59,940 nucleotides of DNA from a bacterium (GCA_021780105.1 JAJXZJ010000009.1:1-59940); one strand, 5' to 3'. Counted from the stretch's first letter, positions 16,792-25,890 are shown. Made by a program: numbers and translations. The notes: generated by a model not told the origin, from the letters alone.

Positions 16792-17901
16792 TCACCACAC
16801 TTCGACCGGGCCTTTGGGCACGGGCAGCGCGCCGGCAGGGTCCGATTGGCCGGGTTCGCGCAGGAAGGAGGCGGTCAGCGGCGCGGGCTGGAAGCGGGGC
16901 AGCAGTTCACCGCGGTCATCGAGGAACGGCGCGCGCCAGCGACGGTAGGCGGCGAGGATGTCATCGAACTCCGCGCGGGAAGAGAGGAGCACGACGCGTT
17001 TCTTGAATTCGACCGCCGGGCCGAACCGCCGGGCATACCAGGGCGCCACCTTGCGGAACATCCGGCAGCCGTGCGCCTCGCCGAAGACTTCAATCATCCG
17101 GTCCAGGTGCCGGCACATCACGGCGACACGCTCCTCGAAACCCGGATCGGGAAGCAGTTCGCCGGTGTCGAGAAAATGACGCGTCTGCCGGAAAATCCAC
17201 GGATTGTAAAACGCGCCGCGGCCGATGCTGACGCCCGCGCAGCCGGTCTCCGACAACATTGTCTTGGCTGCCGCGGGCGTGGTGATGTCGCCGTTGCCGA
17301 TGACGGGAACGGCTTTGACGGTCTGCACGACGGCGCGGATGCCGGCGAGGTTCACCGCGCCGCCGAAGCCCTGTTCGCGCGTCCGGCCGTGGACGAACAC
17401 CGCCGCGACGCCGGCGTCCTCCAGCGCGCGGGCCAGGTCCGGCGCGGTGAGATTCGCGTCGTCCCAGCCCAGGCGCATCTTCGCGGTGACGGGAATCTTC
17501 GCGGCGGCAACCATCCCACGAACGAGCCGGGCCGTCTTGTCGAGTTCGGTCATCATCGCCGAGCCGCCGCCGACGCGGCAGACCTTGCGCACGGGGCAGC
17601 CCATGTTGATGTCCACGGACGCCACACCGACGGAGGCGAGGAACGCCGCGGCGTCGCGCATTTCCTCGGGCACCGAGCCGAACAATTGCACCGCCAGCGG
17701 CTGGTCGGCCGGGCGGGTTTCGATGAGTTTCAGGGCCTGGCTGCGTCGTTCAAGCAGCGAGCGGGCGTTGACCAGGTCGGTGGTGGCCAGGCCGAGGCCG
17801 CCGAGTTCGCGCACGGTGAGGCGGAAGGGCAGGTTGGTGTAACCCGCCAGCGGCGAGAGGAACAAATTGGACGCCAGCTCCAGCGAGCCGAGTCGAAACA
17901 T
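16792..17901 (-). CDS. dusB: tRNA-dihydrouridine synthase (Dus family)
   Basis: 369 residues. LFLSPLAGYTNLPFR at the N-terminus is the FMN-binding TIM-barrel start; DINMGCPVRKV has the catalytic Cys102; VTAKMRLGWDD, VFVHGRTREQGF and VPVIGNGDITTP follow, then SIGRGAFYNPWIF. Dus enzymes reduce uridine to dihydrouridine in the tRNA D-loop using NADPH and FMN. The gene converges on mutS with a 216-base gap and is preceded 63 bases upstream by the universal stress protein gene on the same strand. Assignment to the DusB subfamily is likely from the GCP..KV pattern but not certain. Confidence 0.93.
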   Translation of the reverse strand: MFRLGSLELASNLFLSPLAGYTNLPFRLTVRELGGLGLATTDLVNARSLLERRSQALKLIETRPADQPLAVQLFGSVPEEMRDAAAFLASVGVASVDINMGCPVRKVCRVGGGSAMMTELDKTARLVRGMVAAAKIPVTAKMRLGWDDANLTAPDLARALEDAGVAAVFVHGRTREQGFGGAVNLAGIRAVVQTVKAVPVIGNGDITTPAAAKTMLSETGCAGVSIGRGAFYNPWIFRQTRHFLDTGELLPDPGFEERVAVMCRHLDRMIEVFGEAHGCRMFRKVAPWYARRFGPAVEFKKRVVLLSSRAEFDDILAAYRRWRAPFLDDRGELLPRFQPAPLTASFLREPGQSDPAGALPVPKGPVEVW

Positions 17902-17964
17902 GGCCCCAGCCTAGCAGGTTCAAGGCGGCGGTGAAATGGAGAATGCGGGCGCCGCCGGCGGTCG

Positions 17965-18381
17965 TCACTTCGCCCGGAGCAGCAGGACGGGCACGCTGAC
18001 GGCGTGCTGAACGTGAATGGCCGTGGTGCCGAGGACGAGGTCGGCCACGAATTGATGGCCGTGCGTGCTCATTGCCACGAGGTCGGGATGATGCGCCTTG
18101 ACCCACTGAACGATCTGCCTGACCGGCTCGCCATAGGCCAGCTCGGCGGTCGTGCTGATGCCGGCGGCGGCGAGTTCGGCGCGGACGCGGTCCAGGTAGG
18201 CCTGGCTTTCGGCCACCTCTTTGCCGGCGGCGTCCTGGCCGTGAATCTTGGCGGGCACGCTGGTGGCGACGTGCAGCAGCACGACGCGGCTGCGCAACTC
18301 GCCGGCGAGCGATTTGATGTGGTCAATGATCGCCCGGTCGGTCGCCGTCGTGTCCAAGGTCACCAAGATGGTCTGATACAT
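17965..18381 (-). CDS. universal stress protein, UspA family
   Basis: 138 residues, standard length for a single UspA domain. The N-terminus MYQTILVTLDTTATDRAIIDH, the central ELAYGEPVRQIVQWVKAH and the C-terminal LVAMSTHGHQFVADLVLGTTA are typical; the last contains the G-x2-G-x9-G(S/T)-like nucleotide loop in degenerate form (STHGH...LGTTAIHV). It is 24 bases downstream of the mntH-like gene on the same strand and is probably co-transcribed. A link to manganese stress is inferred from position. Confidence 0.93.
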   Translation of the reverse strand: MYQTILVTLDTTATDRAIIDHIKSLAGELRSRVVLLHVATSVPAKIHGQDAAGKEVAESQAYLDRVRAELAAAGISTTAELAYGEPVRQIVQWVKAHHPDLVAMSTHGHQFVADLVLGTTAIHVQHAVSVPVLLLRAK

Positions 18382-18405
18382 GCCAGCCTTTCGTGTCGCG
18401 CGGCG

Positions 18406-19836
18406 TCATTCGCCGAAAAGAATATGCCACGCCGTCTCAATTGACTCCGGCAGGCTATAGACGTCCATGATGGTGATCAAGATCACGCTGCCCCAGCCGA
18501 AGACGCGGAGAAACCAGCCGTTGACCCACGGCCCCATGACCCGGCGCGAACTGGTAAGGTGCAGCAGCGGAAACATGGCCAACGGCAGGATCAGGCACAG
18601 GATGACCTGACTGAGGTTCACCAGGTCGGTGACACTGCCCTCGCCGCGGACGCTGATGATCCAGACGGCCGGCACCACGGCCAGCAGGCGGGAGATCATC
18701 CGCCGGAGCCACGGCCGGATGCGCCAGCGCATGAAACCCTCCATCACGACCTGACCCGCCAGCGTGCCGGTGATGGTGCTGCTCTGGCCGCTGGCGAGCA
18801 GCGCCACCGCGAAGAGCGTGCTCGCGAGCGCCGTGCCCAACAGCGGAGCGAGGGTCAGGTGCGCGATGCGAATCCAGTCGCTGTCGGCGTTGAAGGTCAC
18901 CACCGCGCCGCCAGCCACGGTCACGCTTTCCTTGCCGTAAAAGACCAGCGCGGCCAGCACGAGTATGGCCGCATTGACCAGGAACGCGAGGCTGAGCGCG
19001 ACGACGGAATCCAGCGTGTTGAACCGGATCGCGTTGCGGATGGAGGCCGGATCGCGCTCGACCTTCCGCGTCTGCACCAGGGCGGAATGCAGGTAAAGGT
19101 TGTGCGGCATCACCGTGGCGCCGATCATGCCGATCGCCACCACCAACATGCCGGGATGCTTGAAGTTCGGGTGCAGCAGCGCCCGGCCCATTTCGGCCAG
19201 GTCCGGCCGCGTCTGCGGCAGCACGAAGATTTCCACGCTGTAACACACGGCAATCGTCGTCACGAACACCGCCACGACGGCCTCGATCATCCGCATGCCC
19301 AGACCCTGGAACGCCAGCAGCAACAGCACGTCGAATGCGGTGATGACGACCGCCCACGGCAAGGGAATGTGAAAGAGGAGGTTCAGGGCCACGGCGCTGC
19401 CCAGGGACTCGGCCAGGTCCGTGGCCGCAACCGCGATCTCCATCGAAATCCAATTGGGCCAGCGGATCCAGCGCGGATAGCTGTCGCGGCAACATTGGGC
19501 CAGGTCCTTGCCCGTGGCCAGGCCGAGGCGGGCGGCGGCGACCTGCAGCACCATCGCCATGAGGCTGGCCAGGGCCACGACCCAGAGCAGGCCGTATTTG
19601 AACTGCGCCCCGCCGGCCAGGTCGGTGCCCCAGTTGCCGGGGTCCATGTAACCGACGCTGACGAGCAACGCCGGGCCGACAAACGCCCGCCACTGCCGCC
19701 AGAAGCCCGCCTGCCGTGGCGGCACGGCCACGCTGCCGTGGACTTCTTCGAGCGAACGGCGGCCGGCGTTGCGCTCCGTTTCCACACTGGGAAGCGGTTT
19801 GCTCATGGGCGGCGGAGTTCGCGACGGGATGGGCAC
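18406..19836 (-). CDS. mntH: Nramp-family divalent metal transporter (manganese)
   Basis: 476 residues from the first ATG or 466 from the ATG at 19806 (MSKPLPSVETE). About eleven membrane helices. Helix 1 has the metal-binding DPGNW (YMDPGNWGTDLAGG) and helix 6 has MPHNLYLHS, the two Nramp hallmarks; EIAVAATDLAESLGSAVAL and GQSSTITGTLAGQVVMEGF are also family blocks. It imports Mn(II) or Fe(II) with protons. A DtxR/MntR-type regulator is encoded divergently, with an inverted repeat overlapping the predicted promoter, so manganese-dependent repression is likely. Confidence 0.95.
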   Translation of the reverse strand: MPIPSRTPPPMSKPLPSVETERNAGRRSLEEVHGSVAVPPRQAGFWRQWRAFVGPALLVSVGYMDPGNWGTDLAGGAQFKYGLLWVVALASLMAMVLQVAAARLGLATGKDLAQCCRDSYPRWIRWPNWISMEIAVAATDLAESLGSAVALNLLFHIPLPWAVVITAFDVLLLLAFQGLGMRMIEAVVAVFVTTIAVCYSVEIFVLPQTRPDLAEMGRALLHPNFKHPGMLVVAIGMIGATVMPHNLYLHSALVQTRKVERDPASIRNAIRFNTLDSVVALSLAFLVNAAILVLAALVFYGKESVTVAGGAVVTFNADSDWIRIAHLTLAPLLGTALASTLFAVALLASGQSSTITGTLAGQVVMEGFMRWRIRPWLRRMISRLLAVVPAVWIISVRGEGSVTDLVNLSQVILCLILPLAMFPLLHLTSSRRVMGPWVNGWFLRVFGWGSVILITIMDVYSLPESIETAWHILFGE

Positions 19837-19920
19837 GGTCGTTTCAGAGGGAATCCAGGCTCCGGATGCCGCCGGGCGACGCAGCGGCAGGAGAGACGTT
19901 GGGAAGCGCGAGTTTCATCT

Positions 19921-19936
19921 TGTAGCCATAGCTACA
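19921..19936. promoter_or_regulatory. putative MntR operator
   Basis: TGTAGC-CATA-GCTACA is a near-perfect inverted repeat (6-bp arms) lying between the divergent mntH-like and mntR-like genes. On the minus strand TTGACA (19957-19952) and TAGCTA (19934-19929) are spaced by 17 bases, so the repeat covers the -10 of the likely transporter promoter. DtxR-family repressors bind such dyads with metal. Assignment to MntR is an inference. Confidence 0.6.
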
Positions 19937-19957
19937 TATTTTCGCCTCGACTGTCAA
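19929..19957 (-). promoter_or_regulatory. predicted mntH promoter
   Basis: TTGACA on the minus strand, a 17-base spacer and TAGCTA give a sigma-70-like promoter about 95-125 bases before the possible mntH starts. Its -10 lies within the inverted repeat at 19921-19936, which would allow direct repression. Confidence 0.5.
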
Positions 19958-19987
19958 ACGGGAAATCCGTTGAATCAGCGCCGGATC

Positions 19988-20470
19988 ATGGCCAGCAGAA
20001 CCACATCAAAGGCCCGCCAGGTCGTTGCTGGCGCGCGTCCGGAAACCCGGCAGGCGGAAAATTTCCGGCAAATCCGCCGTGAGCACGCCCACGAAATCGC
20101 GGAGGATTATGTGGAGGCCATCGCCGATTTGTCGGCCACGTTGGGCGAGGCGCGCGTGGTGGACCTGGCGCGCCGGCTGGGTGTGACCCACGTGACCGTG
20201 AATCGCACCCTGGCGCGGCTGCGCGAGGCCGGTCACGTCAACACCAAGCCTTACCGCGCCATTTTCCTGACCGAATCGGGCCGCAAGCTGGCGGAAGAAT
20301 GCAAGCGCCGGCACCAAACGGTCGTCGCGTTTCTGCGCTCGCTCGACATCTCGGAGAAGGTGGCCGAGAAGGACGCCGAGGGCATCGAGCACCACGTCAG
20401 CCAGGAAACGCTGGCCGCCTTTGTCCGGCACCTCGCCGCGGCCGCCGCGGGCATCCGGAGCTCCCGCTGA
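19988..20470 (+). CDS. mntR: MntR-like transcriptional regulator (DtxR family)
   Basis: 160 residues from the ATG at 19988 (MASRTTSKARQVV). An N-terminal winged helix (AHEIAEDYVEAIADL...GEARVVDLARRLGVTHVTVNRTLARLREAGHV) is followed by the metal-binding and dimerisation part (FLTESGRKLAEECKRRHQTVVAFLRSLDI, then DAEGIEHHVSQETLAAFVRH). Asp/Glu/His residues at the expected metal sites (the E.C.RRH and the EGIEHH region) are visible. It lacks the C-terminal SH3-like domain of DtxR/IdeR, as MntR does. It is divergent from mntH. Confidence 0.92.
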   Translation: MASRTTSKARQVVAGARPETRQAENFRQIRREHAHEIAEDYVEAIADLSATLGEARVVDLARRLGVTHVTVNRTLARLREAGHVNTKPYRAIFLTESGRKLAEECKRRHQTVVAFLRSLDISEKVAEKDAEGIEHHVSQETLAAFVRHLAAAAAGIRSSR

Positions 20471-20477
20471 AAACGGC

Positions 20478-20504
20478 GAAGCCGCGGCACGTGTCCGCGG
20501 CTTC
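20478..20504. terminator. stem-loop between convergent mntR and pfp
   Basis: GAAGCCGCGG and CCGCGGCTTC form a perfect 10-bp stem around a 7-base loop, 8 bases after the mntR stop and 32 before the end of the convergent phosphofructokinase gene. There is no U-tract on either side. A bidirectional terminator or barrier is likely. Confidence 0.65.
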
Positions 20505-20535
20505 GGCGACGAGAGGCTTGGTTGACCGGCCCGGC

Positions 20536-21813
20536 TCAGGCCCGCGGCGGGAGCTTCTTCTCAAGCCGGGCTTTCTCCAGCACCACGTATTTCGGCAGGC
20601 CGCCTTCGATCGGGGCCTTGACCTCGCCTTCGATCAACGGCCGGGCGTACTCGACAAACTGCTCATTGGGCAGGAAGCCGTCCTCGCTGATCCATTCGCG
20701 TGGCACGAAGTGCTCGACGTTGGCGACTTCGCGCAGGTCGTGGAGGGCGGTGGACCACTTGTAGGGCTGGCTTTGTTCGCGGACGATCTTCACCATGAAG
20801 CCGCTCTGGCCGGCCACGGCGGCCTTCACCGCCGATTCCCCACACGCGGCGGCTTCGGCCGCGTCCGTGGCGCTGGCACAATGCGCGGCCGCGCGCTGCG
20901 AATAGCCCAGCAGCACCGTGCGGGTCTTGGTCCGCAGCGCCGCTTCGATGAATTCCTTCAGTTTCCAGGCCGCGCCGGCCAGCACCGGATGGCCGAAGGC
21001 ATCGCGTTTGGTTTCGTCGGCGCCGATCTCGCGGCCTTCACGGTCCCGGATGCCCTCGCCGACCACCATCACGCAATACTTGTAGGCCGCGATGGTCTCC
21101 CGGACCTTGTCCATCAACTCCTGCAGGTGGTATTGCATCTCCGGGAGCAGGATGATGTGCGGCGGCGCCGCGGGGTCGCCGCGCTTGGCAAGCACGGTGC
21201 CGGCGGCAATCCAACCCGCCGAACGGCCCATCACCTCGATGATGCAGCAGGAGCCGTCGTCGGTGGCCATGCTGCCCACGTCAATGCCGACCTCCATGAC
21301 CGTGGTGGCGGCGTATTTGATCGCCGAGCCGTAGCCGGGGCAGTGGTCGGTGTGCGGCAGATCGTTGTCAATCGTCTTGGGAATGCCGATGACGCGCATT
21401 TCCCAGCCGCGTTTGACGGCCTCTTCGTGAATCTTGAGCGATGTGTCCTGCGAGTCGTTGCCGCCCGCGTAAAAGAAATACCGGATGTTGTGCGCTTGAA
21501 ACACCTCGAACAGCCGGTCCATGTCCTTGGCCGCCTGTTCGGGCTTCTTTTTGAAATCAATTTTGTAGCGGCAGGTGCCCAGGCCGGCGGCGGGCGTGTA
21601 TTTCAGTCCTTCGACGGCCAGCCGTTTCTCCTCCTGCAGGTCAATCAAGTCCTCGTTGAGAATGCCGAGAATGCCGTTCAAACCGCCGTAAATCTCCTCG
21701 ACCGCCTCCGGGTGCCGGCCGGCTTCCTGAACTGCGCCGGCGATGCTTGCGTTGATCACCGCGGTCGGGCCGCCCGACTGTGCCACCAACATGTTGCCAA
21801 TGAGTTCTGCCAT
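20536..21813 (-). CDS. pfp: 6-phosphofructokinase, probably pyrophosphate-dependent
   Basis: 425 residues. The nucleotide/pyrophosphate loop SGGPTAVINASI opens the protein; the substrate motif is PKTIDND (145-151) and MGRSAGWIAAGTVLA, GEGIRDREG and GYSQRA follow. The phosphoryl-donor site reads GGNDS (117-121) where ATP enzymes have GGDGS; Asp at the fourth position is the usual mark of PPi-dependent enzymes. This would make fructose-6-phosphate phosphorylation reversible. The Asn in place of the first Asp is a variant. The gene follows the DUF2851 gene on the same strand after a gap of about 120 bases. Confidence 0.9.
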   Translation of the reverse strand: MAELIGNMLVAQSGGPTAVINASIAGAVQEAGRHPEAVEEIYGGLNGILGILNEDLIDLQEEKRLAVEGLKYTPAAGLGTCRYKIDFKKKPEQAAKDMDRLFEVFQAHNIRYFFYAGGNDSQDTSLKIHEEAVKRGWEMRVIGIPKTIDNDLPHTDHCPGYGSAIKYAATTVMEVGIDVGSMATDDGSCCIIEVMGRSAGWIAAGTVLAKRGDPAAPPHIILLPEMQYHLQELMDKVRETIAAYKYCVMVVGEGIRDREGREIGADETKRDAFGHPVLAGAAWKLKEFIEAALRTKTRTVLLGYSQRAAAHCASATDAAEAAACGESAVKAAVAGQSGFMVKIVREQSQPYKWSTALHDLREVANVEHFVPREWISEDGFLPNEQFVEYARPLIEGEVKAPIEGGLPKYVVLEKARLEKKLPPRA

Positions 21814-21828
21814 AATCTCTCAAGGTTC

Positions 21829-21856
21829 GCCGGCCTTGTGTATCCTGACGGCCGGC
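21829..21856. terminator. stem-loop between DUF2851 gene and pfp
   Basis: GCCGGCC (21829-21835) and GGCCGGC (21850-21856) form a 7-bp stem with a 14-base loop. It lies in the gap between two minus-strand genes. No U-tract is present, so it may be a Rho-linked or attenuation structure, or chance. Confidence 0.3.
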
Positions 21857-21935
21857 CTGAAATCCGTAAAATGAGGCCAGACCTTGCCAACCGGGGGGGT
21901 GGATGTCAAAGATGAATTCGCGACGGATCCGGAGA

Positions 21936-23420
21936 TCAAGGACGGGCGCCGGCCGGCGCGGAACCGGGGATCAGGCGGCGCACCAGATCGGGAAACCGGC
22001 AGCCTTCGCACCGCGCGTTGCTCCGGTCGCAGAAGTCGCGAACCACCTGAATCGCCCCCTGCTGCAGGGCCGCCGTCCGTGGCCGGGAAGCCGCCGTGCC
22101 CGCCAGCAACCGCTGCCGCGCCAGGCGCAGCACCGTGTTGTCCTCCGCCGCCGGCCAGGCGGCATAACGCTGCTCCACGCGCTGGCACAGGGCGGCGTTG
22201 CGACCGGCGTCAGCCCGGCTCCAAAACCACGGCAGCAGCACATTTATGGCCAGATCGGTGGCCCGCGGCGGACCGAGCAACGGCTGCGGACGCGGCATCC
22301 GCGCCGAGCGCAGCGTCCAGTGCCACGACCAGAAATCGTCCATGCCGACGGCCAAAGCCGCGAGCAGCGCGTCCGGCGCCGCGGTGTCGGAGTCCGCGTC
22401 GGTCAGCCAGGTTTCCACGCGCCGGAGCCAGTGCGCATCCGCGAGCCAGTGGGCGGCCAGGGCCAGCCGGCGTTGGGGATGATTCGCCGGGCGCACGCCG
22501 CTCAGCCGCCAGACCGCGCGTGGCAGCAACCCATCGGCCAAGCCCTCGCGCTCGCGCCACCAGATGTCCCAGAGCCGGCGCAGGAACGCGGCGTTTTCCG
22601 CGTTTGCGCCGGGCCATTCCGCCGGGAGCAACCCGCCCACGCCCAGCAACCGCGCCTGAAGCGTCAGCGCATCCACCGGCCCGGCACCTGCGGCCGGCAG
22701 CAGCCGCGGCCGCAATTCCGCAAGCCGGCGCATCGGCCAGACATTGTGTTTGTAGCCGAGCGCGGCGAGCAGGCCTTCCCAGAGCGCCTGTTCCCAGCCG
22801 GCGTCGCGGGCGCGGGCGGCGAATTGCGCGGCCTTCCGTTGCAGCCGGACCTTTGCGGCCTGGGCGAACAACCCCGTGCGCCATTCTGCCGGCAGTTCGC
22901 GGAGCGCCGCGGCGCAGCGGCCGGTCTGGCCGGCGGGCAAATCCGCGCCCGGCCCGGCGTCCAGCCAGAGTTGGAGTTCCGGCAGGGGCGCGTCGAGGGC
23001 GTGGCAAAGGGACACGGTCGGCAATGCGGTGGGGTGGGCGTCCGCCTCCCAGACGACGTGCAGGCGGACATGGCGATACGCGGGATTTTCATGGTGCCCG
23101 TGCTGGCGCCAGTTGTCCGGGGAGAGATCAATTTCCACGTCGCCGCTGCGGGGCGGATCGTCGCCGATCTGCACCAGTGCGTCGCGAAAATCCGGGCCGG
23201 CTTCGCGGTTCCAGAAGCCCGGGTGAAGAATGGTCACACGCTGGCCGTCCAACGTTTTCAGCGCGCCGCGCCGGAATCGCTGGTGACGCCAGACCTGCTG
23301 GAGCAGGCGCTCGGCGGGCGGTGACGGCGGCGGGGTTTCGCGCAGGCTGGCGGCCGCCACCGCGCCGGCCCGCCACTGGAGGTAAAGATCCGGTGCGAGC
23401 GTTGGCATGATGCGTTGCAT
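21936..23420 (-). CDS. DUF2851 family protein
   Basis: About 494 residues from the ATG at 23420 (MQRIMPTLAPDLYLQWRAGA); the frame is open 18 codons further, but the family N-terminus resembles this point. Recognisable blocks are LQQVWRHQRFRRGALKTLDGQRVTI, GDVEIDLSPDNWRQHGHHENPAY, HVRLHVVWEAD and, at the end, QGAIQVVRDFC...C.GCRFPDLV with cysteines that could bind metal. Proteins of this family occur in Bacteroidetes and Verrucomicrobia and have no proven function; some restriction-endonuclease-like features have been suggested. It is divergent from the HtrA gene at about 100 bases. Confidence 0.8.
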   Translation of the reverse strand: MQRIMPTLAPDLYLQWRAGAVAAASLRETPPPSPPAERLLQQVWRHQRFRRGALKTLDGQRVTILHPGFWNREAGPDFRDALVQIGDDPPRSGDVEIDLSPDNWRQHGHHENPAYRHVRLHVVWEADAHPTALPTVSLCHALDAPLPELQLWLDAGPGADLPAGQTGRCAAALRELPAEWRTGLFAQAAKVRLQRKAAQFAARARDAGWEQALWEGLLAALGYKHNVWPMRRLAELRPRLLPAAGAGPVDALTLQARLLGVGGLLPAEWPGANAENAAFLRRLWDIWWREREGLADGLLPRAVWRLSGVRPANHPQRRLALAAHWLADAHWLRRVETWLTDADSDTAAPDALLAALAVGMDDFWSWHWTLRSARMPRPQPLLGPPRATDLAINVLLPWFWSRADAGRNAALCQRVEQRYAAWPAAEDNTVLRLARQRLLAGTAASRPRTAALQQGAIQVVRDFCDRSNARCEGCRFPDLVRRLIPGSAPAGARP

Positions 23421-23524
23421 TTCGCCGCCGGTTTCGCCAATGTCAAGCTTCGGGTCGGCCTGCGGCGTCAACATGTCCGTCGCCCGCCGACGAACGGAAC
23501 CGATTCAACGAAGTCCTTTGCCGC

Positions 23525-24889
23525 ATGAAATTGTGTTCGCAATCATCAGGTTTGCCTGTCCTCGCGATCGTGGGACTGGCCGTCAGTCTGGCCGCCGCCG
23601 AGCCGGATGTCCGCCGCAACGCCGTCGTGGACGCGGTCGCGAAGGTGATGCCGAGCGTGGTCAACATTGCCACCGAGCAACTGGTGGAGGTGCAGGATCC
23701 GTTCGAGCAGCTTTTGCAGGAATTCTGGGGGCCGTATTACCGGCGCCGCGCGCCACAGGCGCAATACAGCCTCGGCTCCGGCGTCATCATTGACGAAGCC
23801 GGTTACGTGCTGACGAACGACCACGTCATCCGCCGCGCGAGCCGCGTCTGGGTGAAGCTCTCGGAGGAGGCCGGCGGCAAGCTCTACGAGGCCGAGGTGG
23901 TCAACTCCTCGCCGCGCAGCGACGTGGCCCTGCTGCGGCTCAAGGCCGAGCCGGGCGAGAAATTCCAGGCGGTGCGCTTCGCGGCGGACGACGACCTGCT
24001 GCTGGGCGAAACCGTGCTGGCGTTGGGCAATCCGTTCGGCCTGGGCGGTTCGGTGACGCGCGGCATCCTCAGCTCGAAAAGCCGCCGGCCGCCGGTGGAA
24101 GGCGCGCCGATGGACATTGCCGACTGGCTGCAGACCGACGCCGCGATCAACCCTGGCAACAGCGGCGGGCCGCTCATCAACCTGCGCGGCGAAATCATCG
24201 GTCTGAACGTGGCGATGTATCGCGACGCCAACGGCATCGGGTTCGCCATTCCCATCCGCCGCGTGACCGAGGCGCTGTCGGAAATCTTTTCGCCGGAGTT
24301 GAAGCATCTCTGGCTGGGCGCACGCATCCGGCCGGGCAGTGCGCCGGTGATTTCCGCCGTGGATCCCGGCAGCCCGGCGGATCGGGCGGGGCTGCGGCCG
24401 GGCGACGCCATCGTAAGCGTGAACGGCAAGACGCCGCGCGGCTACATTGAATTCATCCAGGAGTTGAGCGCCAGCGGCGACCGGAGCGACGTGTCGCTGG
24501 CGGTGCGTCGCGGCAGCGAGCACCTGACGGTTTCGTTGCGGCTGGTGAAGGAGGCCACGGTGTTCAATGCCACGCTGATCAAGCGCCGCATCGGCGCCAG
24601 CGTGCAGGAACTGACCCCCGATCTCGCCGAACGCCTCGGCATCGTGGCCAGCCAGGGCCTGCTGGTGACGGAGGTGGACGACGCCGGCCCGGCGGCCGAC
24701 GCGGGATTGCAGCGCGGCCACGTGATCGTCGGGGTGGAGGGCCAGGTGCCGGAGAACGTGGCGGCGGCGGCAAAAATCTTGTTTGCCAAGAAGAAAGGCG
24801 AGAAGGTGGCGCTTACAGTTTTGGTGCAACGCCAGCGCGGCAACTACACGTTCATGCAGCGCGTGCGGGTGCAATTGACGGTGCGGTAA
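23525..24889 (+). CDS. HtrA/DegP-type serine protease (S1C) with two PDZ domains
   Basis: 454 residues with a signal peptide (MKLCSQSSGLPVLAIVGLAVSLAAA). The trypsin-like triad is His100 (LTNDHVI), Asp133 (SDVALLRL) and Ser213 (NPGNSGGPLI). Two PDZ-type domains follow (about residues 270-350 and 355-450: APVISAVDPGSPADRAGLRPGD and GLLVTEVDDAGPAADAGLQRGH). Such proteases degrade or refold misfolded envelope proteins. The next gene begins about 30 bases later, so it may be co-transcribed with the ABC exporter operon. Confidence 0.94.
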   Translation: MKLCSQSSGLPVLAIVGLAVSLAAAEPDVRRNAVVDAVAKVMPSVVNIATEQLVEVQDPFEQLLQEFWGPYYRRRAPQAQYSLGSGVIIDEAGYVLTNDHVIRRASRVWVKLSEEAGGKLYEAEVVNSSPRSDVALLRLKAEPGEKFQAVRFAADDDLLLGETVLALGNPFGLGGSVTRGILSSKSRRPPVEGAPMDIADWLQTDAAINPGNSGGPLINLRGEIIGLNVAMYRDANGIGFAIPIRRVTEALSEIFSPELKHLWLGARIRPGSAPVISAVDPGSPADRAGLRPGDAIVSVNGKTPRGYIEFIQELSASGDRSDVSLAVRRGSEHLTVSLRLVKEATVFNATLIKRRIGASVQELTPDLAERLGIVASQGLLVTEVDDAGPAADAGLQRGHVIVGVEGQVPENVAAAAKILFAKKKGEKVALTVLVQRQRGNYTFMQRVRVQLTVR

Positions 24890-24918
24890 ACCAAATCGCG
24901 CCGGCGGTGTTTTCCCTG

Positions 24919-25890
24919 ATGATGAATCGCGGACCGATCATTGAAGTCCAGCACTTGACCAAGCGGTATGGCCACCATGCCGCGGTGGACGACGTTTCGT
25001 TCACGGTCGAGCGGGGCGAAATTGTCGGCCTGCTCGGCCCGAACGGCGCCGGCAAGAGCACCATCATGCGCATCCTGGCCTGCTATCTGCCGGCCACCTC
25101 CGGCGCGGCGCGCGTGGCGGGCCTGGACGTGTTCCGCGACGCGGACGGCGTCCGCCGGCGCATCGCCTACATGCCGGAGAACAATCCGCTGCACCCGGAC
25201 ATGCGGGTGCGGGAATACCTGAAGTTCCGCGCCCGGTTGAAGGGCCTGAGCACGGTGGCCAGCCGCGAACGCGTGGACGTGGTGACCGAGGAATGCGGGC
25301 TGACCGACGTGAGCCGGAAGATCATCGGCACGCTGTCCAAGGGCTACCGGCAGCGCGTGGGGCTGGCGGACGCGCTGGTGCATGAGCCGGAGCTGATCAT
25401 CCTGGATGAACCGACCATCGGTCTGGACCCGCGGCAGATTCGCGCGGTGCGGCAGCTCGTGAAGAATCTGGGCCAGCGCCACACCGTGCTGGTGTCCTCG
25501 CACATCCTGCCGGAGATCGAGATGACCTGCGAGCGGGTGCTCATCCTGCGGGCGGGGAAGATTCTCGCCGCCGATTCCACGGCGAACTTGCAGCAGCGGA
25601 TGACCGGCCACGGCCAGGTGCTGGCGGAGATCGCCGCGCCGGCGCCGGACGTGCGCGCCTGTTTCGAGGCGCTGCCGGCGGTGGAACACTGCGAGGTGGC
25701 GTCCGGCGACGGTGCGTTCTGCTCCTGCGTGCTCACCGCGCGGCCCGGTGTGGATCTCCGGCCGGTGGTGTTCGACGCGGCGCTGGCGCACGGCTGGGCG
25801 TTGCGGGAGCTGACGCGCACCCGGCATTCGCTGGAGGACATTTTCATGCAGATCACGCGCACCGACCGCGAAGAGGAGGAAACACCCTGA
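24919..25890 (+). CDS. ABC transporter ATP-binding protein, GldA-like
   Basis: About 323 residues from the ATG at 24919. Walker A GPNGAGKST, Q-loop region (YMPENNPLHPDMRV), signature LSKGYRQRVGLADAL, Walker B LIILDEPTIGLDP and the switch histidine (LVSSHILPE) are all present. A C-terminal extension of about 100 residues is typical of gliding-type and other ABC-2 exporters. The stop overlaps the ATG of the permease by one base. This ATPase would energise the export complex made with the next two genes. Confidence 0.95.
   Translation: MMNRGPIIEVQHLTKRYGHHAAVDDVSFTVERGEIVGLLGPNGAGKSTIMRILACYLPATSGAARVAGLDVFRDADGVRRRIAYMPENNPLHPDMRVREYLKFRARLKGLSTVASRERVDVVTEECGLTDVSRKIIGTLSKGYRQRVGLADALVHEPELIILDEPTIGLDPRQIRAVRQLVKNLGQRHTVLVSSHILPEIEMTCERVLILRAGKILAADSTANLQQRMTGHGQVLAEIAAPAPDVRACFEALPAVEHCEVASGDGAFCSCVLTARPGVDLRPVVFDAALAHGWALRELTRTRHSLEDIFMQITRTDREEEETP

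Noticed and set aside
23886..24889. Antisense frames over the HtrA gene
   Set aside because: The plus-strand gene has an intact catalytic triad and PDZ domains; the opposite frames are shadows.
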